Shown here piece after piece: positions 1 through 8,625 of a stretch of DNA of 64,000 bases (within the stretch, counting starts at the first letter, position 1; the number at the start of each line of letters is the position of its first letter). The DNA is from Nocardiopsis metallicus (lineage in GTDB: Bacteria; Actinomycetota; Actinomycetes; Streptosporangiales; Streptosporangiaceae): positions 2,728,001-2,792,000 of the forward strand of contig NZ_JACHDO010000001.1 in NCBI RefSeq assembly GCF_014201115.1. The letters are read 5' to 3'. A model generated the notes under the pieces. The model was not told the DNA's origin. It did no database searches and saw nothing but the letters and a program-made list of their open reading frames with translations. A program made the position numbers and the translations under genes.

Positions 1-182
1 CTGCGGCCGGACCGTCGGCCCGCAGCGGCCCTGAACAGGCCGAAGCGGCCAGAGGCCGGACCGCCGCCCGTGCCATTCTCGGTGCCACAAGAAAACTTCG
101 AAAAAGTCCGCTTGAGGTGTCGAATACGGGTCGCACCGTACGACGAGAGGATGTCAGGCAACCGACCAGCGAGGAATCGAGC

Positions 183-746
183 ATGCGCACCCTGATCATC
201 ACCGCCTTCGTGTCCGTCGACGGCGTCATGGAGGCACCGGGCGGAGAGCCCGGCTACCGTAACTCCGGCTGGACCTTCAACGCGGTCCCGATGGACGAGG
301 CGGCCTACGAGATCAAGAGCCGCGAACAGGAGGAGGCCGCCGCGCTGCTCCTGGGGCGTCGGAGCTACGAAGCGTTCGCCCCCGTATGGCCTTCGATGGA
401 GGAGTTCGCGGGTTACAACTCCATGCCCCGCTACGTGGTCTCCAGCAAGCTCACCGAAGACGACCCGCGCTGGCCCGCCACCGTCCTGCGCACGCTCGAC
501 GAGGTCGCCGAGCTCAAGAAGACCGAGGGTGGGCCGATCTCCGTGCACGGCAGCGCCGAACTCGCGCGGGGCCTAGCCGACGCCGGGCTGGTCGACCGTT
601 ACCACCTGCTGGTCTTCCCGCTGCTCCTCGGCTCCGGGAAGCGCCTGTTCAGCGAAGCCGACAAGGACCTGACCAAGCTGAAGCTGGTCGAGCACGAGGT
701 GTACTCCAACGGCGTGCAGAAGCAGGTCTTCGACGTCCTGCGCTGA
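183..746 (+). CDS. Dihydrofolate reductase family protein (RibD C-terminal-like)
   Basis: The 187-residue product begins MRTLIITAFVSVDGVMEAPG and has the RibD C-terminal/DHFR-like fold pattern: an early FVSVDG strand-loop, LLLGRRSYEAF in the middle, PRYVVSS, and the LLVFPLLLGSGKRLF motif near the end. Relatives are small NADPH-dependent reductases of mostly unknown substrate, often called YwjB/YyaP type. An upstream in-frame ATG at 117 would add 22 residues unlike the family, so the ATG at 183, after the purine-rich GAGGAATCGAGC, is preferred. The family call is firm; the substrate is unknown. Confidence 0.85.
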   Translation: MRTLIITAFVSVDGVMEAPGGEPGYRNSGWTFNAVPMDEAAYEIKSREQEEAAALLLGRRSYEAFAPVWPSMEEFAGYNSMPRYVVSSKLTEDDPRWPATVLRTLDEVAELKKTEGGPISVHGSAELARGLADAGLVDRYHLLVFPLLLGSGKRLFSEADKDLTKLKLVEHEVYSNGVQKQVFDVLR

Positions 747-796
747 GGGGCTGACGACCACCGGCCTCTACGGAGATAGTCCTGAATCTCAGCTAG

Positions 797-928
797 GGAA
801 TCGTCCCCGCGCGGGGGGCTCACGTGTAGGTGGCTGTTGGTCTCGGAGGTCACGGCGGTTCATCCCCGCATGCACGGGGCTCACACTTAACGAACTGCGA
901 CGACGCGGAGCGTTATCCCCGCGTGACC
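797..928 (-). CRISPR. Decayed type I-E-like CRISPR remnant (1 intact repeat, 2 degenerate)
   Basis: A 29-nt unit at 856-884 reads, on the minus strand, GTGAGCCCCGTGCATGCGGG followed by GATGAACCG, which is the form of a type I-E repeat with its CCCC/GGGG hairpin. A degenerate copy ends at 823 and lacks 2 nt in the loop. The gap between them (824-855) is exactly 32 nt, the usual I-E spacer length. A third, poor copy sits around 910-928 (TTATCCCCGCGTGAC). No cas gene lies in the window. It is probably an orphan or eroding array end. Confidence 0.6.
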
Positions 929-1008
929 TTGTTGCGGGCCCGATGGTTTCTGGCCCCCAGGCGCACATCATGACAGACCAAGGACCGCTTCGGGCCCCTG
1001 GAAACCAC

Positions 1009-1044
1009 GTGAGCGGCCGGTCCCGCTCGGGACCGGCCACTCAC
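1009..1044 (-). terminator. Hairpin terminator downstream of the acyl-CoA carboxylase gene
   Basis: GGCCGGTCCC (1015-1024), a GCTC loop and GGGACCGGCC (1029-1038) form a perfect 10-bp stem. It is extended by GTGAG/CTCAC after one mismatch. It lies 15 nt beyond the stop codon of the minus-strand carboxylase gene. There is no long U tract, which is common for actinobacterial terminators. Confidence 0.6.
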
Positions 1045-1059
1045 ATTCGCTGTCCGGGA

Positions 1060-4000
1060 TTAGCGCTTCATACCCTTGGCGATGGCCTCGATGATCTTCG
1101 GGCGCAGCTCCGCGGCGCTGATGATCTCGTCGACCGAACCGACCTCGACCGCGCGCTGGATGCTGTGGACGCCGTCGAACTCTGTGGCGACCTCGCTCAG
1201 CTTCTCCGCCCGCACCGCGGACTGGACCTCGGTGAGCTCTGCGCTGAGCTCGGCCCTCTCATTGGTGCTGGCCTCCGACACCCGGGTCTGGAGTTCGGTG
1301 ACACGCGGGTCGGTGGCGGTGCGCTTGTTCACCTCACCCGCGAAGACCACCGCGGCGGCGGGGGCGCCGCCGAGGACGGAGGCGAAGGAGCCCTCCAGGG
1401 CCAGGACCGTCATGTTCGGGTTCAGCGCCTTGGAGAAGACCACGAACGCACCGCCGTGGTAACGGGAGATCACGCAGAAGACGATCGGGCCCTCGAAGTT
1501 GACGATGGCTCGGCCGATCTCCGCGCCGTACTCCAGCTGGAGCTTGCGCATCGACTCCGGAGAGCCGTCGAAGCCGGAGAGGTTGGCCAGCACGACCAGG
1601 GGTCGGTTGCCGGAGGCGGCGTTGATCGCCCGTGCGGTCTTCTTGGACGACCGCGGGAACAGGGTGCCCGCGGTGTAGGTGTCCGGGCCGTCGGTGGGCG
1701 GGAAGCCGCGACGGGCGACCGAGCGGGACTCGATACCGATCAGGCATACCGGCCAGCCGCCGATGTGCACGTCCTGGACGGCGGAGGTGTCGGCGTCGGC
1801 CATGCCCGCCCAGCGCTCCAGGACCGCGTGGTCCTGGTCGGCCAGGGCCCGCATCACCGTACGGATGTCGAAGGGCTTCTTGCGGTCCGGGTTGTGCTCG
1901 ACCGAGAAGATCTCACCGACCGTGGTGAAGTCACTGCCCTCGAAGGTGTGCGGGAAGTCCGACACGTCGCGGTCGTCCGGGTCGGTGGTGAGGGCCTTGC
2001 GCGGCGCCGCTTCGCCCGGCAGGACGTAGGTGTGGTCGTAGTGCGCCATCAGCACGTCGCGGGCGGCGGGCAGGTTCGGCGCCCAGTACTGGGCCTGGCC
2101 GTTGGGGCCCATCACCCGGTCGTAGCCGCCGATACCGAAGTTGTCCTCGGCCGACACACCGCCGGAGAAGTCCAGCGACTGCTTGCCGGTGAGCACCATC
2201 GCCGAGTCCGGCGTCATCACCAGGATGCCCTTGGTGTGCATGAGCATGGTGGCTTCGGCGTTCCAGTAGGGCTGGGCGCCGACGGTGATGCCCGCGACGA
2301 CGATGTTGATCTCGCCGCCGTCCTGGGTGAACTCCACGATCCGCTTGAGCGCGGCCGCGACCCAGTCCATGTTCTCGGTGCCGGAGGTCATGGAGATCCG
2401 GGCACCGGCGGAGAGCGCGAACCACTCCAGCGGAACCCGCATGTCCTCGGCCAGGTTGATCGCGGCGATCACCCGCGCGCACTCGGGCTCCGAAAGCGCG
2501 CCCAGCGCCTTGGTCGGGTCGCCGAGCAGGACGACTCGGGTGACGCCCTCGGGGTGGCGTTCGGTGGGTGTGGTGACCACACCGGCCACGATGGCGGCGG
2601 AGTTCTGCCCGCGGGGCCGCTCCACCGGGACGAGGATGTTGTCCTCGTTCAGGTCGTGCTCGACGAAACTGCCGTCGGGCCCGGTGAGCATACCGGTCAG
2701 CTCGTAGGGGTAGGTGGTGCCGCGGCGGGCCGCGCGCAGCACCTTCTGGCGGTAGTCGTCCAGCGGCAGGACCGGCTCGGTGGAGGGCTCCTCGACGCGC
2801 ACGCTGGCGCCGTTGCCCGGGTCCAGGCCGATCCGCACGGCCAGTTCGGTGAGCTCGCCCTGGTCGGTGCGCTGGCGGGCCACGAACTGGACCTCTTCGA
2901 GACCGGCCCCGTCGGTGGTCGGGAGGATACGCTCCATCAGGGCGTTGAGCTCGTCGATGCTCAGCTCGGTGGGCGGCCACACGTACATCAGGATGCGGTT
3001 GGTGTCGAAGCGCTTGTTGTGCGGGCGCTGCGCCTGGATGTTGCGGATGGCGTCCAGGCAGGCGGCGAGCGTGCCCTCCACGGCGGGCAGGGCGACCAGG
3101 CGACCGTCGTGGTCGCGCAGCGGGGTCAGGTCGCGGACCTGGCCCAGCGCGATCAGGCGCTCGTCGGACGGGTTGCTGCGCGCCACGGCCTTGAAGAGGT
3201 AGACCTCCTCGTCCGCGGACGGCAGTCGGGTGAGGTCGAACTCCCGCAGCCGCTGCAGCTGCAGGCGCTGGGCGATCTGCGGGTGCAGGCCGCGGATCAG
3301 CCGGTCCTCGACCAGGGAGCCGCCCTCGGGCCGGAAGGTGAAGTGGTGGTGCATGACCGCACCGCTGGTCCCCGCCACGGTGGCGGTCACCCGGCGCACG
3401 CCCTTGGGCAGCGGGTTCTCGGCCAGGATCTGGCCGAGCCGCACCGCCATGGCGTCGGCGTCCGGCTGGCCCTCCCAGGTGAGGTACAGGTCGGCGACCA
3501 GACTGTGCTCGGCGGCGTCGGCGGCGAGCTCGGCGACCGCGCCGAGCGCCTCGGGCAGAGCGGTGATGTCCACGGCGGTGGTGACCACGCGGGTCACCCC
3601 GTGCCCGTTGGTGTGCTCGGTGGTGACCACCTGGCAGCCCGCGCTCTGGCGAGCGGTGACCTCGGACAGGCCGCGGTTGCCGTAGTAGCGGCGGGTCAGC
3701 ACCTCCAGCAGCGGCGCGTGGTCCTTGCCGGGGCGGCCGATCCGCTGCCCGATGATCCGGACCAGCGGCTCGGAGCTGGCGACCATGGACTGGATCCGCT
3801 CGGCGCGGTCCGGAGCGTTCGGGTCGCGGTCCAGGTGGCGCAGGTCGTCGCGGACGGCGGCGTAGACCTTGGCGCGGTTGCGGCGCAGCAGCGGCTGGGT
3901 GAACCAGCGGAACACCACGCCGCGAGCCAGGTCGGACAGGGCGGGGTAACGCACCTGGGTGGCCTCGACCAGGTGCTCCAGGGCGAGACCGGCGCGCTCG

Positions 4001-6543
4001 CCGAGCTCCTCCTGCGGCGGGGCGTCGGCCAGCCAGCGGCGCAGCAGCTCCGACACGATCGTGACGTAGCCGCCCATGCGCTGCTGGGCGAGGAAGATCC
4101 GGAAGACCGCGTCCTCCAGCTCCGGGGTGCGGTCCAGGCCGGTGACGCCGTAGTGGGCGAGGACCCGGGTGAGCTTGCCCTGGAAGTCCTCGGTGACCCC
4201 GGCGCGCTCCACGTCCAGGCTCTGCAGGTAGCTGTGGAAGTACTCGCGCGGGCTGTGCACGCGGCTGTCCTGCTCGGCGTCGACGCCGCCGCCGGGCTTG
4301 TTGCGGTTCAGCTCGGACAGGTCGGCGAACACGGTGAGCAGGTCCAGTTCGCCCTCGACCGGCTGCACACCGGTCCCGGAGCGGGCGGTGAGGTAGTCCT
4401 TGAGCACACGCTCGCGCTCGTCGGGTTCGAAGTCGAAGCCGAGCAGCAGACCGCGTAGGTCGTTCAGACCCTGGTCGGCGCGCTGGGCGGCGGAGGCGGC
4501 CGGGAGCGGCGCGGGCAGGTCGATCTCGACCGTCTCGGCCTGGGTTCCGGTGTCCTCGGCGGCGTCGTCGCCGAGCGGCTCCAGGCGCATCAGCGGGGCG
4601 CCGGTCTCGACCTGGCCGCCCACGGCCACGGGGCACTCACGCACGCGGGCGCGGAACGGCGCGCGCAGCACCGTCTCCATCTTCATGCTCTCCAGCACGA
4701 GGATGGGCGCGCCCGCCTCGACCTCGTCGCCGACGGCCAGCGGGGTGGCGACCACCAGCGCGGGAGCGGGGGAACGGACCACGCCGCCCTCGTCGCGGCT
4801 GACCCGGTGGGTGACGCCGTCGATCTCGACCAGGTGGACCGGTCCGTGCGTGGCCGACACGAACCGGAACCGGACGCCGTTGACGACGATGTGGCCGCTG
4901 TGGGCGTCGAAGCGCTCCATCTCGACGTCGGCCGGGTACACGTCGCCGCCGCCGGAGACGCCGACGCGGAAACGGTTGTGCCCGACCCGGGCCACACTCA
5001 CCCGGTAACCGACCCCGCGGAGCTTGAGGTCCAGGGGGCGGCCGGAGTCGTGCTGCACCTGCGGGCGGCCGCCGTGTGCGGTGGACAGCAGCTGCTGGCG
5101 GCTGGCCTCCTCCTCGTCGCGGTAGGCCTCGATGGCGGCGGCGGCCAGGGCGACGGCGGAGTGGCGGTGGGTGACCAGGCGGCCCTCGGCGCGTACCCGG
5201 TCGATCCAGCCGGTGTCGGCGCTGCCGTCGATCACCTCGGGCTGGTCGAGCAGGTCGAGCACGAAGCTCTTGTTGGTGGCGCCGCCCTCGATGATGACGG
5301 TGGTCTCGGCCATGGCGCGGCGCAGTCGGCCCAGCGCCTGCTCGCGGTCGCGGCCGTAGGCGATGATCTTCGCGATCATCGAGTCGAAGTCGGCGGGGAT
5401 GCTGTCGCCCTCTCGCACGCCGGTGTCGACCCGGATGCCGGGGCCGGCGGGCATGTTCAGGCGTGCGATGCGGCCCGGGGAGGGAGCGAAGTCGCGGTCG
5501 GGGTCCTCGGCGTTGAGCCGGGCCTCCACGGCGTGGCCGGACTCCTCCGGCTGGGCGCCTTCGAGCCTGCCGCCGGCGGCCACGTGCAACTGCAGGCGGA
5601 CCAGGTCGGTGCCGGTGGTGCTCTCGGTGATGGGGTGCTCGACCTGGAGGCGGGTGTTGACCTCGAGGAAGGCGAAGAGCCGCTCACCGGGGTGGTAGAG
5701 GAACTCGACGGTGCAGGCGCCCCGGTAGCCGACGGCCACGGCGAGGCGCTCGGCGGAGGCCTTCAGCTCGGCGGCCTGCTCGGGCTCCAGGACCGGGGAG
5801 GCGGACTCCTCGATGATCTTCTGGTTGCGGCGCTGCACCGAGCAGTCACGCACTCCCAGGGCCCAGGCGGTGCCCTGGCCGTCGGCGATGACCTGAACCT
5901 CGACGTGGCGGGCGCCGGTGACCAGGCGCTCCAGGAAGACCACGCCGGAGCCGAAGGCGCGCAGGGCCTCCTGGCTGGTGCGCTCGTAGGCGTCGGTCAG
6001 GTCCTCGGAGGAGGCGACCATGCGGATACCGCGGCCGCCGCCGCCGGCGGTCGCCTTGAGCATCAGCGGGTAGCCGATCTCGTCCCCGGCGCGCAGGGCG
6101 TCCTCCAGGGTGGAGACCTCACCGCGGCTCCAGGGGGCGACGGGGACACCGACCTCCTCGGCGATCAGCTTCGCGCCGATCTTGTCGCCGAGTTTGCGCA
6201 TGGCTTCGGGGCTGGGACCGACGAAGGTGACGCCGATCTTCTCGCACAGCTCGGCGAAGGCCGGGTCCTCGGCGACGAAGCCCCAACCGACCCAGGCGGC
6301 GTCGGCCCCGGTCTCCAGCAGGGCGCGTTCGAGGACGGCGAGGTCGAGGTAGGGCCGGGCCGAGGCCGGACCCAGGTCGTAGGCGACGTCGGCCTCACGG
6401 ACGAAGGTCGAGTTGCGGTCGGCGTCGGTGTAGAGGGCGACCGTCTCGATCCGGGCCCCGGTTTCCGCCGAGAGATCCCGAACGGCGTGGATGAGCCGCA
6501 TCGCGGCCTCTCCACGGTTGACGATGGCGACACGACTGAACAC
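1060..6543 (-). CDS. Single-chain biotin-dependent acyl-CoA carboxylase (BC-BCCP-CT fusion)
   Basis: This 1,827-residue protein joins all three acyl-CoA carboxylase activities. The biotin carboxylase/ATP-grasp part is about residues 1-480, with KATAGGGGRGIRM near 163-175 and the EVNTRLQVEHP catalytic segment. The biotinyl domain carries ESMKMET with the acceptor Lys at 621. A long middle segment (about 690-1280) resembles the central region of multidomain ACCs. The carboxyltransferase part is about 1290-1827, with HTKGILVMTPDSAMVLTGKQ near 1434. It should carboxylate acetyl- or propionyl-CoA in the cytosol to supply malonyl- or methylmalonyl-CoA. A GTG start at 6543 is chosen because GGGAGGGG (6551-6558) sits 7 nt upstream. 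Most actinobacteria use separate AccA/AccD subunits, so the fused form is notable. Substrate preference cannot be read. Confidence 0.9.
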   Translation of the reverse strand: MFSRVAIVNRGEAAMRLIHAVRDLSAETGARIETVALYTDADRNSTFVREADVAYDLGPASARPYLDLAVLERALLETGADAAWVGWGFVAEDPAFAELCEKIGVTFVGPSPEAMRKLGDKIGAKLIAEEVGVPVAPWSRGEVSTLEDALRAGDEIGYPLMLKATAGGGGRGIRMVASSEDLTDAYERTSQEALRAFGSGVVFLERLVTGARHVEVQVIADGQGTAWALGVRDCSVQRRNQKIIEESASPVLEPEQAAELKASAERLAVAVGYRGACTVEFLYHPGERLFAFLEVNTRLQVEHPITESTTGTDLVRLQLHVAAGGRLEGAQPEESGHAVEARLNAEDPDRDFAPSPGRIARLNMPAGPGIRVDTGVREGDSIPADFDSMIAKIIAYGRDREQALGRLRRAMAETTVIIEGGATNKSFVLDLLDQPEVIDGSADTGWIDRVRAEGRLVTHRHSAVALAAAAIEAYRDEEEASRQQLLSTAHGGRPQVQHDSGRPLDLKLRGVGYRVSVARVGHNRFRVGVSGGGDVYPADVEMERFDAHSGHIVVNGVRFRFVSATHGPVHLVEIDGVTHRVSRDEGGVVRSPAPALVVATPLAVGDEVEAGAPILVLESMKMETVLRAPFRARVRECPVAVGGQVETGAPLMRLEPLGDDAAEDTGTQAETVEIDLPAPLPAASAAQRADQGLNDLRGLLLGFDFEPDERERVLKDYLTARSGTGVQPVEGELDLLTVFADLSELNRNKPGGGVDAEQDSRVHSPREYFHSYLQSLDVERAGVTEDFQGKLTRVLAHYGVTGLDRTPELEDAVFRIFLAQQRMGGYVTIVSELLRRWLADAPPQEELGERAGLALEHLVEATQVRYPALSDLARGVVFRWFTQPLLRRNRAKVYAAVRDDLRHLDRDPNAPDRAERIQSMVASSEPLVRIIGQRIGRPGKDHAPLLEVLTRRYYGNRGLSEVTARQSAGCQVVTTEHTNGHGVTRVVTTAVDITALPEALGAVAELAADAAEHSLVADLYLTWEGQPDADAMAVRLGQILAENPLPKGVRRVTATVAGTSGAVMHHHFTFRPEGGSLVEDRLIRGLHPQIAQRLQLQRLREFDLTRLPSADEEVYLFKAVARSNPSDERLIALGQVRDLTPLRDHDGRLVALPAVEGTLAACLDAIRNIQAQRPHNKRFDTNRILMYVWPPTELSIDELNALMERILPTTDGAGLEEVQFVARQRTDQGELTELAVRIGLDPGNGASVRVEEPSTEPVLPLDDYRQKVLRAARRGTTYPYELTGMLTGPDGSFVEHDLNEDNILVPVERPRGQNSAAIVAGVVTTPTERHPEGVTRVVLLGDPTKALGALSEPECARVIAAINLAEDMRVPLEWFALSAGARISMTSGTENMDWVAAALKRIVEFTQDGGEINIVVAGITVGAQPYWNAEATMLMHTKGILVMTPDSAMVLTGKQSLDFSGGVSAEDNFGIGGYDRVMGPNGQAQYWAPNLPAARDVLMAHYDHTYVLPGEAAPRKALTTDPDDRDVSDFPHTFEGSDFTTVGEIFSVEHNPDRKKPFDIRTVMRALADQDHAVLERWAGMADADTSAVQDVHIGGWPVCLIGIESRSVARRGFPPTDGPDTYTAGTLFPRSSKKTARAINAASGNRPLVVLANLSGFDGSPESMRKLQLEYGAEIGRAIVNFEGPIVFCVISRYHGGAFVVFSKALNPNMTVLALEGSFASVLGGAPAAAVVFAGEVNKRTATDPRVTELQTRVSEASTNERAELSAELTEVQSAVRAEKLSEVATEFDGVHSIQRAVEVGSVDEIISAAELRPKIIEAIAKGMKR

Positions 6544-7142
6544 CGGTATGCCCCTCCCAAGTACCAACACGCAGAAGGCGACCTCCGGGTCTCGGAGCGC
6601 CGCCTGCACCTGCTTCCAGCTTGGTGGATTACCTCCAGGTACACCAATGTCCCGAATTGCTCACGCCGGAGCCCCAGCTTTGTGGGATCTCCACAAAAAG
6701 TCCCCGGCCAGGGGCCGCTGGCGGGCAGCGGACGCGAGGTTTGCCACAACCGGGCGGGTGCGGGGGCGCCTGGGACCCATCCGGAGGGGCAGCCGGAAGA
6801 CGGGTTCGAGAAGACCGATATCCACGGGCCGTCGGCCACCCGCCCGCCAGGAAGGCCCTGGAACCGCGGACCGGGCCCTGGCCGCCGATACCCGCAGCGG
6901 GACCCGTTCCCGCACCGCCCCGACGGTCGGAACCGTCGAGGCGCCTTCGTGTCGTGGACACCGTGCCACGAAGGCCGCTGCGGTGGATCCGCCCGGGGCT
7001 GGGGACGTCGCGCGTCGGCGAGCACGGAGCCAGGGATTCCCCCGGCCCCTTTTCCAAAAAAGGGACTTCCGATAAAAACCTCGGGAATTCCACGGAAAGA
7101 CATTTGTCATGAATCATTGAATCAACATGCTAAATTAGCAGC
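6544..7142. other. 600-bp intergenic region between divergent genes
   Basis: No convincing gene is visible. The left end carries the ribosome binding site and presumably the promoter of the carboxylase gene. The right 80 bp is AT-rich and holds the promoter of the VOC gene. The middle is GC-rich with open frames in several phases but no recognisable protein. Confidence 0.5.
7104..7142 (+). promoter_or_regulatory. Candidate promoter/operator for a leaderless VOC gene
   Basis: TGCTAAATTAGCA (7128-7140) is a perfect 13-nt palindrome ending 2 nt before the ATG at 7143. Inside it, TAAATT (7131-7136) fits the actinobacterial TANNNT -10 hexamer about 7 nt ahead of the start codon, as expected for a leaderless mRNA. 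TTGTCA (7104-7109) is a possible but poorly spaced -35. There is no Shine-Dalgarno sequence. A repressor bound here would cover the -10 element. Confidence 0.45.
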
Positions 7143-7541
7143 ATGACCATGCTGCACCACCTGGCTCTGACCACTTCCCGGATGACCGAGAGCCGCCGGT
7201 TCTACGACGCGGTCCTGCTACCGCTGGGCTACGAGAGGGGCCCCTGCAACGACAAGCTCAGCACCTGGCACGGCCCCCATCCCGAGATCCTCCTCTTCGA
7301 GGTCGAGGGAGAGGACTCCTCACCGCACACGCTCGGGCGCCCCGGCTGGCACCACGCCGCCTTCTCGGTAGCGGGGAGAGAAAGCGTCCTGAGGGTGCAC
7401 GAAGCCGTTGTTGCCGGCGGTTGGACCGTGGTCCACAAACCACGAGAATACCCTGAGTACAGCGAAGGTTACTTCGCTGTTTTCGTGGAGGACCCCGACG
7501 GAATCAGAATCGAAGTGGCACATATTCCCGTTGCCCCCTGA
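7143..7541 (+). CDS. VOC family protein (glyoxalase/bleomycin resistance-like)
   Basis: The 132-residue protein has the single-module VOC layout. It starts MTMLHHLALTTSRMTESRRF with the metal-binding His in the HHLALT strand, has WHHAAFSV in the middle, and ends with FVEDPDGIRIEVAHIP containing the metal-ligand Glu. Such proteins are metal-dependent lyases, dioxygenases or drug-binding proteins; which one applies here is not readable. The ATG at 7143 has no ribosome binding site and is probably translated as a leaderless mRNA. Confidence 0.85.
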   Translation: MTMLHHLALTTSRMTESRRFYDAVLLPLGYERGPCNDKLSTWHGPHPEILLFEVEGEDSSPHTLGRPGWHHAAFSVAGRESVLRVHEAVVAGGWTVVHKPREYPEYSEGYFAVFVEDPDGIRIEVAHIPVAP

Positions 7542-7617
7542 GGCCGGTTCGAGGAAACGGTTCCCGCGCGTCTGCGCGCAAGGGGCGGGTGGTGTCATAC
7601 CGGCCCCTGCCCGCCGG

Positions 7618-8238
7618 TCAGAGTCCGGTGACCGGTTGCCGAAGGATGGTACGGAGCTTGGCCGGCGCGGTCCTGCGGGGGTCGCTGAGGTAGATCTCGT
7701 GATGCCTGCCGACCATGCGCAGCCCGTTCTGCGGGATGAACTCCTCATGCATGCGCGCGAGCACGGCGGCCTCGTCGTCGAAGGGGCCCAGGTGCAGCGT
7801 CTGCACGCAGCGGCCTTCGGAGAGCGCTTCCAGCCGGACGTCGTCGAGCCGGGCCGGGCGGTTCTCGCGCCCCGCCCGCTCGACGGCGGCGGCGAACATG
7901 TCCGGGCCGATCCAGTCCGGGACCATCAGCATCAGCGTCCAGTCCCACTTCGACTTGTCCCGCGACGCCGTGAAGGCGTCCATGTTCCGGGCCCACCACA
8001 GGCCCTCCAGGGGCGGGACCACGTAGTCGCGGCCGAGCTCGCGCTTGCTGGCGAACTTCAGTTTGTAGGCCGCCGGGTAGAGCGCCTCGATCCCCTCGCT
8101 GAACAGCGCCGAGGTGTTCGGGTCACCGTGGCCGTCGACCATGAGGTACTGGAGGTCGGGGACCTCCAGGATCCGGAACTGGCCGTGTCTGGCCCGGTAG
8201 GAGTCAAGGCTCCTCTTGAAGTCGATCTTGTCGGTCAT
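7618..8238 (-). CDS. GyrI-like small-molecule-binding domain protein
   Basis: The roughly 206-residue protein reads MTDKIDFKRSLDSYRARHGQ, then FRILEVPDLQYLMVDGHGDP, the pattern of stand-alone GyrI-like (SOUL/BacR-like) proteins of about 200 residues. The C-terminal half has the second beta-alpha repeat with LHLGPFDDEAAVLARMHEEF and RHHEIYLSDPRRT. Family members bind or hydrolyse hydrophobic or cyclopropanoid toxins. The ATG at 8238 is chosen over 8292 because the conserved domain starts there. Confidence 0.8.
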   Translation of the reverse strand: MTDKIDFKRSLDSYRARHGQFRILEVPDLQYLMVDGHGDPNTSALFSEGIEALYPAAYKLKFASKRELGRDYVVPPLEGLWWARNMDAFTASRDKSKWDWTLMLMVPDWIGPDMFAAAVERAGRENRPARLDDVRLEALSEGRCVQTLHLGPFDDEAAVLARMHEEFIPQNGLRMVGRHHEIYLSDPRRTAPAKLRTILRQPVTGL

Positions 8239-8625
8239 CGGCCGCCCGCCCCCGCTCGGTCCATCGCTCGGCCCGCCGCTCAATCGTTTCACGGGGCCGC
8301 TCCCAGCCGTGCAAGCCCTCCGCTCACATTTTTCGCTTTACCGTCCTTGACGCGGCCCCGGCCCCACGGCAGCCTCGGACCGACAGCCAGATTCGGGTGC
8401 GTGACGGCGGCCGCGCCGTCCACCCCGGGCACTTCCCCCGTGTCCCCTATCCCCCACCTCCCCTAGCTCCGCGTAGAACACGTTGATCCCGACGGTGTGA
8501 GTGCTGCCCTGTGGTCCCGCGGCCGGTCCGATCGTGCCCGTCCGTCACCGCCCGACCGGCGGTGGCGCCACTTGTCGCGGATGACGGGCCACCCGCCTGC
8601 TCCGCGCTGAGCGCAGAGGACCTGG
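8239..8625. other. Intergenic region between divergent genes
   Basis: About 390 bp without a recognisable gene. It should contain the divergent promoters of the GyrI-like gene and of the secreted carboxypeptidase. AGAGGA about 7 nt before 8626 is the likely ribosome binding site. No clear operator is seen. Confidence 0.4.

Noticed and set aside
734..762. A possible fourth CRISPR repeat upstream of 797
   Set aside because: Only GGGGCTGAC resembles the repeat end, and the spacing (about 41 nt) does not fit the 32-nt period.
943..4458. A 1,171-codon plus-strand frame
   Set aside because: It lies antisense to the acyl-CoA carboxylase gene, which has full domain support; the frame is a high-GC shadow rich in Gly, Arg and Val.
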